A DNA stretch of 64,000 bases from Pseudomonadota bacterium (GTDB lineage Bacteria > Bdellovibrionota_B > Oligoflexia > Oligoflexales > CAIYRB01): assembly GCA_026390435.1 (NCBI GenBank), contig JAPLFY010000041.1, forward strand, positions 1 through 64,000, in the 5' to 3' direction. This document shows positions 1 through 8,177 of the stretch, one piece after another. Each line of letters starts with the position of its first letter. The stretch's first letter is position 1. The notes under the pieces were generated by a model. It was not told the DNA's origin. It saw only the letters and a program-made list of their open reading frames with translations, and searched no databases. Position numbers and translations under genes: made by a program.

Positions 1-18
1 TTTCTTCGAGAGATCCGC

Positions 19-46
19 ACTTTACTCGTTTCGCTTTTTTTGTCAA
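19..46 (-). promoter_or_regulatory. Strong sigma70-type promoter reading out of the left edge (rrn-like, proximal)
   Basis: On the minus strand a perfect -35 box TTGACA (41-46) is followed after 16 bases by TAAAGT (19-24) as -10 box. An A/T-rich tract precedes the -35 box. Near-consensus -35 boxes with 16-base spacing and a TAAAGT -10 are typical of rRNA promoters in many bacteria. The transcript would leave the window to the left, so the rRNA identity of the target is an inference. Confidence 0.7.
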
Positions 47-112
47 CCCTTCACTTAACTTTTTTTCAAAGTCGTTCGGGGTCAGCGAACCGGCTCAGTG
101 CCGAGGAAGGTG

Positions 113-140
113 AATGTACGCTCCTCGAATTATTTGTCAA
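113..140 (-). promoter_or_regulatory. Second tandem promoter, same direction (rrn-like, distal)
   Basis: A second perfect TTGACA (135-140, minus strand) is followed after 16 bases by TACATT (113-118). Spacing and orientation match the promoter about 94 bases downstream. Two tandem promoters with perfect -35 boxes resemble a P1/P2 arrangement of a stable-RNA operon lying just beyond the left edge. It starts about 30 bases after the stop of the exonuclease gene, so it serves a new transcription unit. Confidence 0.55.
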
Positions 141-169
141 CAACTGCATCGCTCTTTTTCAAAATTTCT

Positions 170-946
170 TCAAATGCGTTTGAGATCATATTCAACTACC
201 AGCGGCGCATGGTCGGAAAAGCGAGCCTTGGTATATATCTCAGCCGACCGAACCTTGGGCGCTAGCTCCGGGGATATAACCTGATAATCAATTCGCCATC
301 CAACATTGTTCTCATATGCAGCGCCGCGATTCGACCACCAAGTGTACTGGTCAGCCTCTTGGTTAACGACACGAAATGCATCCACATACCCCAGGCGCCC
401 GAGAACGCTGTCCATCCACGCTCGCTCAAGTGGGAGAAAACCTGAGTTCTTTTTATTTCCGCGCCAGTTCTTTAAGTCAATTTCACGATGCGCTATATTC
501 CAATCTCCGCAAATTATGAAATGACGCTTACTTCGACGAAACCCTTCGAGCTTGTGCGTTAAATGATCGAGCATATCGTACTTGATATACTGACGCTCCG
601 GACTAGCCGAGCCTGACGGGAAGTAAATAGAAATTATTGATAGATCCGGATAATCAAGCTGAAGATAGCGCCCCTCTGATTCCAAAGATGGCAACCCCAT
701 ATCCGTGGTTATATTTTCCGGTTTACCCCGAGCATAAACTGCCACACCACTATATCCAGGGCGTTCCGCCAGATGAAAATGAGCTTCGTAGCCTTCCAAT
801 GCCGACGCTTCCTCAGGTAAATCCTCAAGCTTTGCCCGGACTTCTTGTAGACAAATGAAATCGGCCCCTTGTTCGACTAACCAGGCCCAAATGCCCTTGC
901 TTGTAGCAGAACGGATGCCATTCACATTGCATGTGATGACTTTCAT
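170..946 (-). CDS. xthA: Exodeoxyribonuclease III (AP endonuclease family)
   Basis: 258 residues, full length for the ExoIII/APE1 family of DNA repair enzymes, which cut abasic sites and degrade 3' ends. The N-terminus has the family pattern MKVITCNVNGIR followed by the metal-binding Glu in CLQEVRA. The centre has GDWNIAH (catalytic Asp/Asn pair), and the C-terminus has the RIDY and FSDHAPL motifs carrying the last Asp-His pair. The start is the ATG at 944-946. The gene stands alone on the minus strand between the tRNA-Thr gene and the outward promoters. Family assignment is secure; E. coli-like specificity is inferred. Confidence 0.95.
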   Translation of the reverse strand: MKVITCNVNGIRSATSKGIWAWLVEQGADFICLQEVRAKLEDLPEEASALEGYEAHFHLAERPGYSGVAVYARGKPENITTDMGLPSLESEGRYLQLDYPDLSIISIYFPSGSASPERQYIKYDMLDHLTHKLEGFRRSKRHFIICGDWNIAHREIDLKNWRGNKKNSGFLPLERAWMDSVLGRLGYVDAFRVVNQEADQYTWWSNRGAAYENNVGWRIDYQVISPELAPKVRSAEIYTKARFSDHAPLVVEYDLKRI

Positions 947-1189
947 GCTTGTCCTCGTTGATCAACGGATTTGGAAATTCCAGCCACACAAATAAGAGGT
1001 CGTTATCTAATACAAACGGAGGCTGAAATACCAAGGATAAAAATCCGCACATTCGAGGACCGGCACTTGAACATGACGAGTTGAGTTTTTTTGTGGGAAC
1101 TAGTCCCAACAGTGTCCCATTTCAGAATTTACGAGACATTGAGCGCGGATTGAAGGGATGTATCTAGTTGAGTTTAGGGCGAATTTACC

Positions 1190-1265
1190 TGGAGCCGTTG
1201 ATGCGATTTGAACGCACGACCTGCTGATTACGAATCAGCTGCTCTACCAGCTGAGCTACAACGGC
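1190..1265 (-). tRNA. tRNA-Thr (anticodon CGT)
   Basis: A complete 76-base cloverleaf on the minus strand. The 7-bp acceptor stem GCCGTTG/CAACGGC is followed by an unpaired T and an encoded CCA. The D arm contains the GCTC..GAGC stem, the anticodon stem is GCTGA/TCAGC with loop TTCGTAA (anticodon CGT), and the T arm has the TTCAAAT loop. CGU reads ACG threonine codons. Upstream on the same strand, TATAAC (1288-1293) is a plausible -10 box; I see no good -35 and no clear U-rich terminator. Confidence 0.97.
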
Positions 1266-1345
1266 GCTTTCCCAACTTGAGGTTAGGGTTATACCCAAGG
1301 AAGAGTCGACATTACCAGACTTTTTTTCCGCCCACCGCTACCACA

Positions 1346-2368
1346 CTAGCTAGTTGGGAGCTCCTCAATCCGCAGGGGCCTCATGATCCGCAACACTTCC
1401 GTAGGTCGGGTGGTCTGCTGAGACTGCTGCTGACGAGTCAAATACTTAGGAAACAGTATCTTACCGTCGCCTGTGGCAAGAAGCGGCTGCCCATCGACAA
1501 CCCCCAGGCGCTCCCCGGAACGGACTTCACGAAAATTCTCAAGCCCCTCAATAAGCTCGACAAATCCTGTTTCCGGCCAGGGCACAATCGATGCCCAAGT
1601 ATATAAATCTGCCTCATAGCTAATGACCCGCCTGCGTAAGCCGTCCTCGTCACCAGCACAAGTCATAGCTGCACTTCTAATCGCCCACAAAGCGGCATCA
1701 ACACCAACCGCAATCTGATATGGATCGAGGCCGTTTTGGCCCAGCTCCAGGGAAATCCCTGTACCTCCTTGGCTGATTACATACTCATCCGAGCACATGC
1801 CTTCGGCAGAAAACGGCTTACCCCAGTGGGTGACAACCGTCAGCCTAGGCATGACTTGGCGGGCAAAGGCGAGACTTTGAACACTGTATGGAAAAATAAA
1901 GAAGGGCCGATCTGAGCGCCTCATCGTCTGGTGAAAGTCGAGAATATAGGCCGTACGCTTAAGAACGTTCATAAGCTCGACGGCACGCCGCTCCTCCCGC
2001 AGCTGAGGGTCCTGGCGGGCAAAGCTACGATTTAAATCGCGCTCCAGAAACCGCTTGTTTTGTCTGGCCGCCCAAGGATTGCCGAGGACAAAAGCGACAG
2101 GGAGATTCAAATTGATACTTCCGGCAGCGATATGACTCAGTGTGTCATTAAGGACCGCAGCACCGGCCCACTCATTGCCGTGCGTAATCCCCATTAACGT
2201 GAGACCGATACTCTTACCAACCGGCAAACTCACTGCCGTGCGGCGCGGCTTTAGTAACCAACCAAATTCGCACAGGCGCTCAATGGTCAAATCACCACTT
2301 AAACTCGAACTATAGTCGCTAAAAAAACTCTCAAAGCGCTCGATCTGTACATCGATCTCAGCTGCCAT
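1346..2368 (-). CDS. Succinylglutamate desuccinylase/aspartoacylase family hydrolase
   Basis: 340 residues. The zinc-carboxypeptidase-like core is visible: THGNE at 62-66 supplies the His/Glu zinc ligands, RDLNR at 110-114 is the conserved Asn-Arg substrate-binding segment, and DFHQT at 144-148 supplies the third ligand His146. Family members remove acyl groups from N-acyl amino acids (AstE, aspartoacylase). The C-terminal 100 residues form the usual small beta domain. No arginine-succinyltransferase pathway genes are nearby, so the substrate cannot be named. ATG start at 2366-2368 with AAAGGA about ten bases upstream. Confidence 0.82.
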   Translation of the reverse strand: MAAEIDVQIERFESFFSDYSSSLSGDLTIERLCEFGWLLKPRRTAVSLPVGKSIGLTLMGITHGNEWAGAAVLNDTLSHIAAGSINLNLPVAFVLGNPWAARQNKRFLERDLNRSFARQDPQLREERRAVELMNVLKRTAYILDFHQTMRRSDRPFFIFPYSVQSLAFARQVMPRLTVVTHWGKPFSAEGMCSDEYVISQGGTGISLELGQNGLDPYQIAVGVDAALWAIRSAAMTCAGDEDGLRRRVISYEADLYTWASIVPWPETGFVELIEGLENFREVRSGERLGVVDGQPLLATGDGKILFPKYLTRQQQSQQTTRPTEVLRIMRPLRIEELPTS

Positions 2369-2571
2369 GCTTATCTATCCTTTTACTATATTCGGCTACC
2401 CGCCATGGTCGCCACAATCACAGGCATCGTCTTTTTAAGCACTCTGTCACGGTGTCTGGCGTCGATGCAACGGCCAATAACAGCGGAGCAACAACCGGAT
2501 CAACAGAGTCTCTACTGGAGAACCCAAGTTGATTCCGCTAGACTCATAACGATTCGCCACGAAAGGGATGC

Positions 2572-2910
2572 ATGTTGATACGTCCGAACAAGACCCTCTT
2601 GAAGTCCTGTTTTGCACCCATACTACTTGCAACCGTGGCGGCAGCTACAGTTGCATGCGACCCGGATGGAAAAAAACAATGCGCTTGGGTGTTAGAGCCA
2701 GAGCCAAAACTAGAAGGCCAGGCTGAACCTGGATTCATCCCAGTCTGCGCCCGCAACCGCACGGCGATGAAAGAGGACTGTCGGCTTCAGTCAACTCTAG
2801 AATACGCCGAAAAAGTATATGGCAAAAAATTTCGGTATGTGGACTTACGAGTGGCGACCGTCGGTCGGCCACGCACTATCACTAAAATCAAGTTTTGCGA
2901 TGGCGATTAA
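2572..2910 (+). CDS. Small exported Cys-containing protein, function unknown
   Basis: 112 residues with an N-terminal hydrophobic segment (about 8-28) ending in ATVAC, which could be a poor lipobox at Cys29 or a plain signal peptide. Four further cysteines (37, 59, 69 and near the C-terminus) could form two disulfides in the periplasm. AAAGGG sits five bases upstream of the ATG at 2572. The next gene starts two bases after the stop, so the two are almost certainly co-transcribed. I do not recognise the family. Confidence 0.7.
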   Translation: MLIRPNKTLLKSCFAPILLATVAAATVACDPDGKKQCAWVLEPEPKLEGQAEPGFIPVCARNRTAMKEDCRLQSTLEYAEKVYGKKFRYVDLRVATVGRPRTITKIKFCDGD

Positions 2911-2912
2911 TC

Positions 2913-3527
2913 ATGAACTTAGTTAATAAGAACATCTCGAAGTCCCTACCTTGGCTCGTCACTGCAGTGGTGATAAATGCATGTGGGTGCGTTTTGACTC
3001 AGGGTCAAACTCTAAATGCTGAACCTGAGCCCGGCATGCAAGCTGCGGCGCAGGAACAAACGCAGCCAAAGGCTCGGGCGTTAAATCAACCAGAGACCAT
3101 ACCCTCGCCTTGGCACAAATTACTGGTTGCTCGTCTAGGCAACGCTCCAGGTCAGTTCACTGAGGCCTGGGGCTTATTTAGTTCCGGCGGCTGGGCCGAT
3201 GCAGGCCAGCTTTTGGTGATGGGAAATCCTGGAAAGGGACAATTCCACGTTTACGTAATCAAGCCCGGTGCTAATGAAATCTCAAGTGACCGTCACTTAA
3301 GCGCAGAAGAGTTTCGAAGAACTCTGGCCCCAGCTCTTAAAAGTGCAGAAGACCTATCGGATTTAGCTCCAGTAGCATTTGATGCTCTGACCTTCTACTA
3401 CGAACACGTATCAGTCACCGCCGATGGTAAAGTCGTCATCGGTAAGCGGCTTATTATTCGCTCCACAGCAAAAATTAAATCTCCTGCCCATGAGACTATA
3501 GTCACGGCCTTCCGAAAACTACGCTAA
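2913..3527 (+). CDS. Exported protein of unknown function
   Basis: 204 residues from the ATG at 2913, two bases after the previous stop; an in-frame TTG at 2895 is less likely. Residues 1-35 look like a signal peptide (KSLPWLVTAVVINAC with a basic N-terminus), followed by a Gln/Pro/Glu-rich linker to about residue 65. The remaining mature domain (from about PSPWHKLLVARLG) has mixed alpha/beta character and no motif I recognise. Together with the preceding small Cys protein it forms a two-gene unit convergent with the receiver-TPR gene. Confidence 0.65.
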   Translation: MNLVNKNISKSLPWLVTAVVINACGCVLTQGQTLNAEPEPGMQAAAQEQTQPKARALNQPETIPSPWHKLLVARLGNAPGQFTEAWGLFSSGGWADAGQLLVMGNPGKGQFHVYVIKPGANEISSDRHLSAEEFRRTLAPALKSAEDLSDLAPVAFDALTFYYEHVSVTADGKVVIGKRLIIRSTAKIKSPAHETIVTAFRKLR

Positions 3528-3542
3528 GCACGTAGGCATGGC

Positions 3543-4745
3543 TTAACCGGCCTTCGGCGTCTGCATAGCTTTTTCTAGCTGCTCTAATGCATGCTTTGCT
3601 TTATCAAAATCCGGCTCTAGCTGGAGGCATAGCTTCAGATTCTTAAGCGCCGCTTGATAGCCCTCGGCTGTCTTGGTGTGGATGTGTGCCAGAGCAATAT
3701 TGAAATAAATAAGATAGTTTTTCTTGAACTGCGGATAAAATTTCAGGGCTCGGCCGTATTCTTGTAAAGCCTCCCCCCCCTGGTTGTCTTTTGAGAGCAT
3801 CACACCTTTATTGTTGTAAAAACGAACGATCTCCATAGGGGTCGTGGTGTCTTTACCCAAGGCAATCGAATGACTATCGTAACCGCGGTCATAAAGCTTA
3901 GAAAACATATCGAACTTTAAATTGGGCTGATCGGGGCTTAAATCAATCATCTCCCGCATTTTCTTCACACTATTATCTGGCTCATTGAGCTCCAAATAAG
4001 CATCTGTCAGTTGTTCGATTCTGGACATATTCTGAGGCGCCACACCATCAAGCTGCTCTAAAAGAGGCTTAGCTTCTGCAAATCGGTTTAGTCGCATCAG
4101 CATGGTTGCTTTCGCATTCATTAGCGAAGCATTCTTGCTGTCCTTCTCAATCATTGGATTAATCAAGGTGAGTGCGTCTTCGTATCGCCCAGCTCGCTCA
4201 AAAAGGCCGTACAAAACTGAAATCCCCTGACTCCCTAGCTCTGGCAGCTTCTTTTTCACCGCCTCGATGGACTTATCTAGGTCATTGGTCTTGTCATAGT
4301 AATGCAGAACTTTAGTCTTCAACTCCTGGAAGGCCAAAAGTCTACGTCGAGTGGCCATCCCGCGCTGTAAAAAAGGCAGAAGTTGGATCACAGAAAACGG
4401 CTTATATAAAAGTTCGATATCGCCGAGTTCTTCCATGAGCCCGAAATTGGAACCGACCATCTTGTTGCCTGTCACCATCACGAAAGCCACACAACGGCGA
4501 TCCAGCACCTCGTGACTCCGCCAGCGCTGGACGAGAACCAATCCTGGCAGCGGCTTGAAATCAATGGAAACCAAAACGACATCGTACCGAGTCTGATTGA
4601 AGTAATAGAGCGCAGTGTCCAAGGTAGTAGCCTTGTCGATGACCACTTGGTGGCGCGCCAAAACTTCTTCAATACCAGCTGCCGTCGACGCATCGTCATC
4701 GACTAAGAGAATCCTCTTGGGCAAGCCATTATCGTTTTGGTTCAT
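3543..4745 (-). CDS. Receiver-domain/TPR protein with atypical phosphoacceptor site
   Basis: 400 residues. The N-terminal 125 residues have a CheY-like receiver fold: acidic triad DDD at 16-18, conserved Thr in MVTG (92) and Lys in YKPF (115). The beta3 segment VVLVSIDFKPLPG places Ser60 where the phosphorylated Asp normally sits, with Asp62 two residues later. After a linker, residues about 150-395 are built of TPR-like helical pairs (for example LMNAKATMLMRLNRFAEAKPLL), a protein-interaction scaffold. There is no DNA-binding or enzymatic output domain, so signalling is presumably by protein contact. Divergent from pfkA with a 93-base gap. Confidence 0.85.
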   Translation of the reverse strand: MNQNDNGLPKRILLVDDDASTAAGIEEVLARHQVVIDKATTLDTALYYFNQTRYDVVLVSIDFKPLPGLVLVQRWRSHEVLDRRCVAFVMVTGNKMVGSNFGLMEELGDIELLYKPFSVIQLLPFLQRGMATRRRLLAFQELKTKVLHYYDKTNDLDKSIEAVKKKLPELGSQGISVLYGLFERAGRYEDALTLINPMIEKDSKNASLMNAKATMLMRLNRFAEAKPLLEQLDGVAPQNMSRIEQLTDAYLELNEPDNSVKKMREMIDLSPDQPNLKFDMFSKLYDRGYDSHSIALGKDTTTPMEIVRFYNNKGVMLSKDNQGGEALQEYGRALKFYPQFKKNYLIYFNIALAHIHTKTAEGYQAALKNLKLCLQLEPDFDKAKHALEQLEKAMQTPKAG

Positions 4746-4838
4746 CCACTCCCCCTACTAGCTTTGTTCATCGGCAGCAACTGGACAAAACTTAAGCGAT
4801 TTGCTGAGCCGATACAAAACTGATATCATTAGGGAATT

Positions 4839-5909
4839 ATGACCAAGAAGCATTTGAAATTGGGCCTTTGTACGGGCGGGGGCGATTGCCCCGGCCTGAA
4901 CGCAGCCATACGGGCCGTGGTGCGTACTGCCGTTTTTAACCACGGATTCGAAGTTTTGGGCGTTCGTTATGGGCTCACCGGGCTATTACAACCAGAAACT
5001 GCCAAAACTTTGACGCTGAATACAGTCGATCATATCCTCACTGCTGGAGGCACGATACTCGGCACCAATAATCAGGGTAGCCCATTTCGCAATCCAGCTG
5101 AAGCGGAGGAGATGATCTCGCGCATCCGCACCAATTGGCGCAAGCTAAAGCTGGACGGCATGATCGTGATTGGTGGCGATGGTACCCAGTTTATGGGGAA
5201 ACACCTATCGATGGCCGGCTTTCCAGTCATCGGCATCCCCAAAACCATCGATAATGACTTAGTTGGTACCGATCATACGATTGGATTCGCCACAGCCGTC
5301 GATATCGCAACAGATGCCGCCTGCCGGTTAGGCACATCCGCAGAAGCTCACGACCGCATCATGATCTTGGAGGTCATGGGGCGAGATGGGGGGCATATAG
5401 CATTGGCAACTGCTATAGCTAGCGGAGCCAACGCAGTGCTCATTCCTGAAATACCGTATTCGCGAGAGGCGCTGATTCAGCATTACCGGCGCCATCAGGA
5501 GTCGGGCCGAAATCACTTCCTGATCATTGTTGCTGAGGGCGCGATCGCGATTGGTGGCGAGCAAATGTATAGTGCCACCGCAGGAAATACTAAAGTTCTC
5601 GGGGGCGTCGGCAGTCAGGTCGCCAGAGACTTACACTCCGCCTCGGGCGTCGATTCCCGCGTAGCAGTGCTCGGGCATGTGCAACGAGGCGGAGCCCCTA
5701 ACGCCGCAGATCGGCTGTTAGCGACTACATTTGGTGCACGCGCTGTGGAACTAGCTGCAGCCGGGGAATTTGGCGGCATCGTTGGAATCAGAGCAGGCAA
5801 ACTCGTAACAATACCGTACAGCACTCTCACCGATAAACGGCGAATGCTCGGCTCAAAAGATCCAATGATAATAACCGCCGAAGCCACCGGCATTAGTTTA
5901 GGCCGGTGA
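4839..5909 (+). CDS. pfkA: 6-phosphofructokinase
   Basis: 356 residues. Phosphorylates fructose 6-phosphate in glycolysis. GGGDCPGLN (13-21) is the nucleotide loop, GGDGT (112-116) the phosphoryl-donor site, and PKTIDND (134-140) holds the catalytic Asp138. The residue after GGD is Gly115, as in ATP-using enzymes (PPi enzymes carry Asp), yet Lys135 is present where E. coli PfkA has Gly. The Gly/Lys combination is known from the ATP-dependent group that includes actinobacterial enzymes. ATP use is therefore likely but inferred. Confidence 0.93.
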   Translation: MTKKHLKLGLCTGGGDCPGLNAAIRAVVRTAVFNHGFEVLGVRYGLTGLLQPETAKTLTLNTVDHILTAGGTILGTNNQGSPFRNPAEAEEMISRIRTNWRKLKLDGMIVIGGDGTQFMGKHLSMAGFPVIGIPKTIDNDLVGTDHTIGFATAVDIATDAACRLGTSAEAHDRIMILEVMGRDGGHIALATAIASGANAVLIPEIPYSREALIQHYRRHQESGRNHFLIIVAEGAIAIGGEQMYSATAGNTKVLGGVGSQVARDLHSASGVDSRVAVLGHVQRGGAPNAADRLLATTFGARAVELAAAGEFGGIVGIRAGKLVTIPYSTLTDKRRMLGSKDPMIITAEATGISLGR

Positions 5910-5941
5910 TCTAAGGCAGTTACTTATTGCTTAAACTGGTC

Positions 5942-6076
5942 TTAGCGCCAGCGGCCGTTAGGCTGCTTTTTGCGACCAGGGAATTGCCTGCGTTTGCGGC
6001 GAATACGTAACTTCTTCTTCGCGCGGTAACGTGCCGATTTGTTGCGATTGCGCGCTGGGCTTGTGCCTTTTTTCAT
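5942..6076 (-). CDS. Very small, highly basic protein (44 aa)
   Basis: An ATG at 6074-6076 opens a 44-codon frame ending in TAA (5942-5944). The protein begins MKKGTSPARNRNKSARYRAK and ends KKQPNGRWR. More than 40% of residues are Lys or Arg, and there is no acidic residue. AAGGGAG lies about ten bases upstream of the start. The composition suggests a nucleic-acid- or ribosome-binding peptide, but I do not recognise a family. It is convergent with pfkA and shares bases with its terminator. The good ribosome-binding site and codon structure support a real gene; function is unknown. Confidence 0.6.
   Translation of the reverse strand: MKKGTSPARNRNKSARYRAKKKLRIRRKRRQFPGRKKQPNGRWR
5950..5971 (+). 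terminator. Rho-independent terminator of pfkA
   Basis: About 40 bases after the pfkA stop. AGCGGCC/GGCTGCT form a 7-bp stem (one G-U) around a GTTA loop, followed by TTTTT. It lies inside the 3' end of the oppositely oriented small basic gene, so the same bases encode Lys-Gln-Pro-Asn-Gly-Arg on the other strand. Confidence 0.55.
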
Positions 6077-6099
6077 GACCTTATATCTCCCTTAGAGCG

Positions 6100-6747
6100 T
6101 CAGAAGCGATAACCTAACGCCACGTTCATGCCATTGAAAGAACCGGTACTTTTGGCAAACAGCTCGATTCGTTGCTTCTCGCTGCTGCTCTTCGTACCCT
6201 CTCCACTGAAATCTGCCTGAATATCCTTCTCCGTGGCAAAAAGTGCGCTGTCGAAAAGCGGCACCTCAAAGTCCACAAAGAACTCTTTTTGGAGGCTGAT
6301 GCGTATACCAAAATCTGCACGATAATATAAGCCGTTTTTATCGGTCTCGGTATAACCATTGGCGGCAGGGGTTGCGATCTGTTCACTGCGGAATGACCCG
6401 CTGGCTAATGCATAGGGCTCGACCCGGTCACTCAACTTCTCGAAATAATAGCGAATACCACCGCCCAAGCCGAGATTAGCGGTGTTACTGGGAACGATTG
6501 GAGCAGCACTTTTACTATAGTTAATTAATTCTAACGCTCCCTCGGCGTACCAGTACCAGGGCCCATCGATTCTATCAGCGTACCGAAGACCAGCACCGAA
6601 TTGTGTCGTCGAGAACGAAGTCGAGTCATTAGACTTATACACCGCGTTCCGAAAAGCACCGGAAAGGAAACTAACTTCAGGCGATGCTAATCCAGGTGCC
6701 GAAGCGCAAAAAAGGCCAGCAGCCAGTAAAAACGATCTAAATCGCAT
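6100..6747 (-). CDS. Outer-membrane beta-barrel protein
   Basis: 215 residues with a clear signal peptide (MRFRSFLLAAGLFCASAPGLAS, cleavage near residue 22). The mature part has alternating hydrophobic/polar strands, Tyr/Gly-rich turns (GLGGGIRYYF) and ends in VALGYRF, the terminal Phe typical of BAM-assembled barrels. Size suggests an eight-stranded barrel of the OmpA/OmpW type. AGAGGAGGA five bases upstream of the ATG is an unusually strong ribosome-binding site, implying abundant synthesis. No specific function can be assigned. Confidence 0.75.
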   Translation of the reverse strand: MRFRSFLLAAGLFCASAPGLASPEVSFLSGAFRNAVYKSNDSTSFSTTQFGAGLRYADRIDGPWYWYAEGALELINYSKSAAPIVPSNTANLGLGGGIRYYFEKLSDRVEPYALASGSFRSEQIATPAANGYTETDKNGLYYRADFGIRISLQKEFFVDFEVPLFDSALFATEKDIQADFSGEGTKSSSEKQRIELFAKSTGSFNGMNVALGYRF

Positions 6748-6973
6748 ATTTTCCTCCTCTTAGAATCTGCTCTCTGTTATCAAACCCAGCTCAGGAAATT
6801 GCAAGAAAAGTTTGTCAACTCATCAGTATAAGTAGCGGCCAGCAGATCGCTGAAAAGCACCTCCACAGGGACGCATTCGGTGTCGGATATAGTCACGTGA
6901 GTGAGTGCCACGCCCGCTAAACCGTGCTACACTGCGTCGATTGAATGACCACAAATGCACCCGGGCGGCAGTG

Positions 6974-7489
6974 ATGACTGAAGATGTCTCCGTTGAACTA
7001 CTCACGCCAGTAACCGAGGCCTTCGTAAAAGACCTTATTCGCCGGAACTTGTCAGGCTACGAGGAAGCTGGCTCGGTACTAGCAGCAACATTCCGTCGTC
7101 TGACCAATCTACTTAATGTGTACCGTGGCGAGGGAGCCAGCTGCTTTGTGCTGCGCAACCGAACAACCGGTGAATGTATCGGCTGCGCCGGAATCGGCCC
7201 TTTGCACGGTCTATCTCCGTCTGAAGGGGTGGGCGAAGTGCGCGACTTAGTCCTTGAAGAGAGCTATCGCGGCCGCGGGTATGGTGCCGTTATTCTGAAG
7301 CATTGCATCGATGCTGCGAAGGATTTGGGCTACCGCCGACTATATTTAGAAACCACGCCACAAATGGAAAAAGCCAAAAAGCTCTTTGTGCGTTTTGGCT
7401 TTCGACCAGTGACCCAGGCCCAAACTGCTGCGGCCAGCGCCCGACCGCAAGAGGCTACGCCAGGTTATTTTATCCTCGAGAACCTGTAA
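6974..7489 (+). CDS. GNAT-family N-acetyltransferase
   Basis: 171 residues from the ATG at 6974; the frame also opens at a GTG at 6905. The acetyl-CoA-binding motif A is [15 protein letters not shown] (a V-x-x-x-x-R-G-x-G-x-G/A variant) followed by helix [13 protein letters not shown], and motif B is [20 protein letters not shown]. The order and spacing are those of single-domain GNAT enzymes acting on small molecules or N-termini; the substrate is unknown. The 3' end overlaps the convergent lipoprotein gene by about 20 bases. Confidence 0.85.
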   Translation: MTEDVSVELLTPVTEAFVKDLIRRNLSGYEEAGSVLAATFRRLTNLLNVYRGEGASCFVLRNRTTGECIGCAGIGPLHGLSPSEGVGEVRDLVLEESYRGRGYGAVILKHCIDAAKDLGYRRLYLETTPQMEKAKKLFVRFGFRPVTQAQTAAASARPQEATPGYFILENL

Positions 7490-7973
7490 CTTTAGCCGCC
7501 ACCTTGGCGATATCACAGCTGACTCGCAAGCCCTCGACATTCGCTGTATTCGACAAAGTCAAAACGCCTGAATGAGGGCGTCCCGAAGCTGCTGGTTGGT
7601 ACATCGCGGTCAATACACCCGAAGAAAAGCCCAGAAAGCTTTGACCGCGTTCAGAAAGCGCTCCGTGACCTCGCTCATTGGTGCTCAATGACTCGCTTTT
7701 TTTGCCAACAGTGCGTGACACACTGACCAATACATCCTGCCCCTCGTTAGTCTCACTGACCGCACCTTGAACGGTGATCGTATAAGTGGCGGGGTCATTC
7801 ACTGACTCTGCAGACTGGCATACTACAGTCCAATTGCCAGCATCGGAAACCGATGGGGCCGTTTCCGGATCATCCGTGCGATCACTTGCAGAACGGCTGG
7901 CAGAGCTGTGCACTTTACAGCCCAACAGGCTGGAACCAAGAACAATTATGGTAGCGCAAACATGTTTCAACAT
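7470..7973 (-). CDS. Lipoprotein of unknown function
   Basis: 167 residues from the ATG at 7971-7973, chosen because AGGAAG lies seven bases upstream and the next residues form a lipoprotein signal ([19 protein letters not shown]; lipobox LLGC, Cys19). The mature part has a Ser/Asp-rich linker and then a mostly beta domain with two cysteines (in VVCQS and VSCDI) that could form a disulfide. The open frame continues upstream to 8222 through a pyruvate-carboxylase-like segment that I regard as a separate remnant. No family recognised. Confidence 0.72.
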   Translation of the reverse strand: MLKHVCATIIVLGSSLLGCKVHSSASRSASDRTDDPETAPSVSDAGNWTVVCQSAESVNDPATYTITVQGAVSETNEGQDVLVSVSRTVGKKSESLSTNERGHGALSERGQSFLGFSSGVLTAMYQPAASGRPHSGVLTLSNTANVEGLRVSCDIAKVAAKVTGSRG

Positions 7974-8033
7974 ACTACTTCCTATCTTAGTCTTCAGGTC
8001 TTTAGCAAACTTTTGATAAGCAAAGTGATGAGT

Positions 8034-8177
8034 TAAGCTAAAGCGGTCTTCGTGCGAATATATCGCTATCGTTCGAATATTTAGCTCAGTAGCAGCTCTC
8101 AGTAACCGAACAGCAATCTCGCCTCGATTAGCCACCAGCCGCCGCTTGAACGGCGGCGGGTGAGCTTTGCCAGTCAT
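8034..8177 (-). pseudogene. 5' remnant of a pyruvate carboxylase (biotin carboxylase) gene
   Basis: From an ATG at 8177 the minus strand encodes [19 protein letters not shown] and then [18 protein letters not shown]. This is the N-terminal signature of biotin carboxylase domains in pyruvate carboxylase ([11 protein letters not shown]...E.GI.T.AIYS..D). Similarity stops after about 40 codons; a short HFAYQK stretch may be a relic of the downstream DEAYQ segment after a deletion. A complete enzyme needs more than 1100 residues. The open frame runs on into the downstream lipoprotein gene, so automated calling may fuse the two. Confidence 0.7.

Noticed and set aside
1080-1140. Candidate terminator for tRNA-Thr (TGGGA/TCCCA hairpin)
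   Set aside because: Five-base stem only, and the adjacent run is of A rather than U on the tRNA strand.
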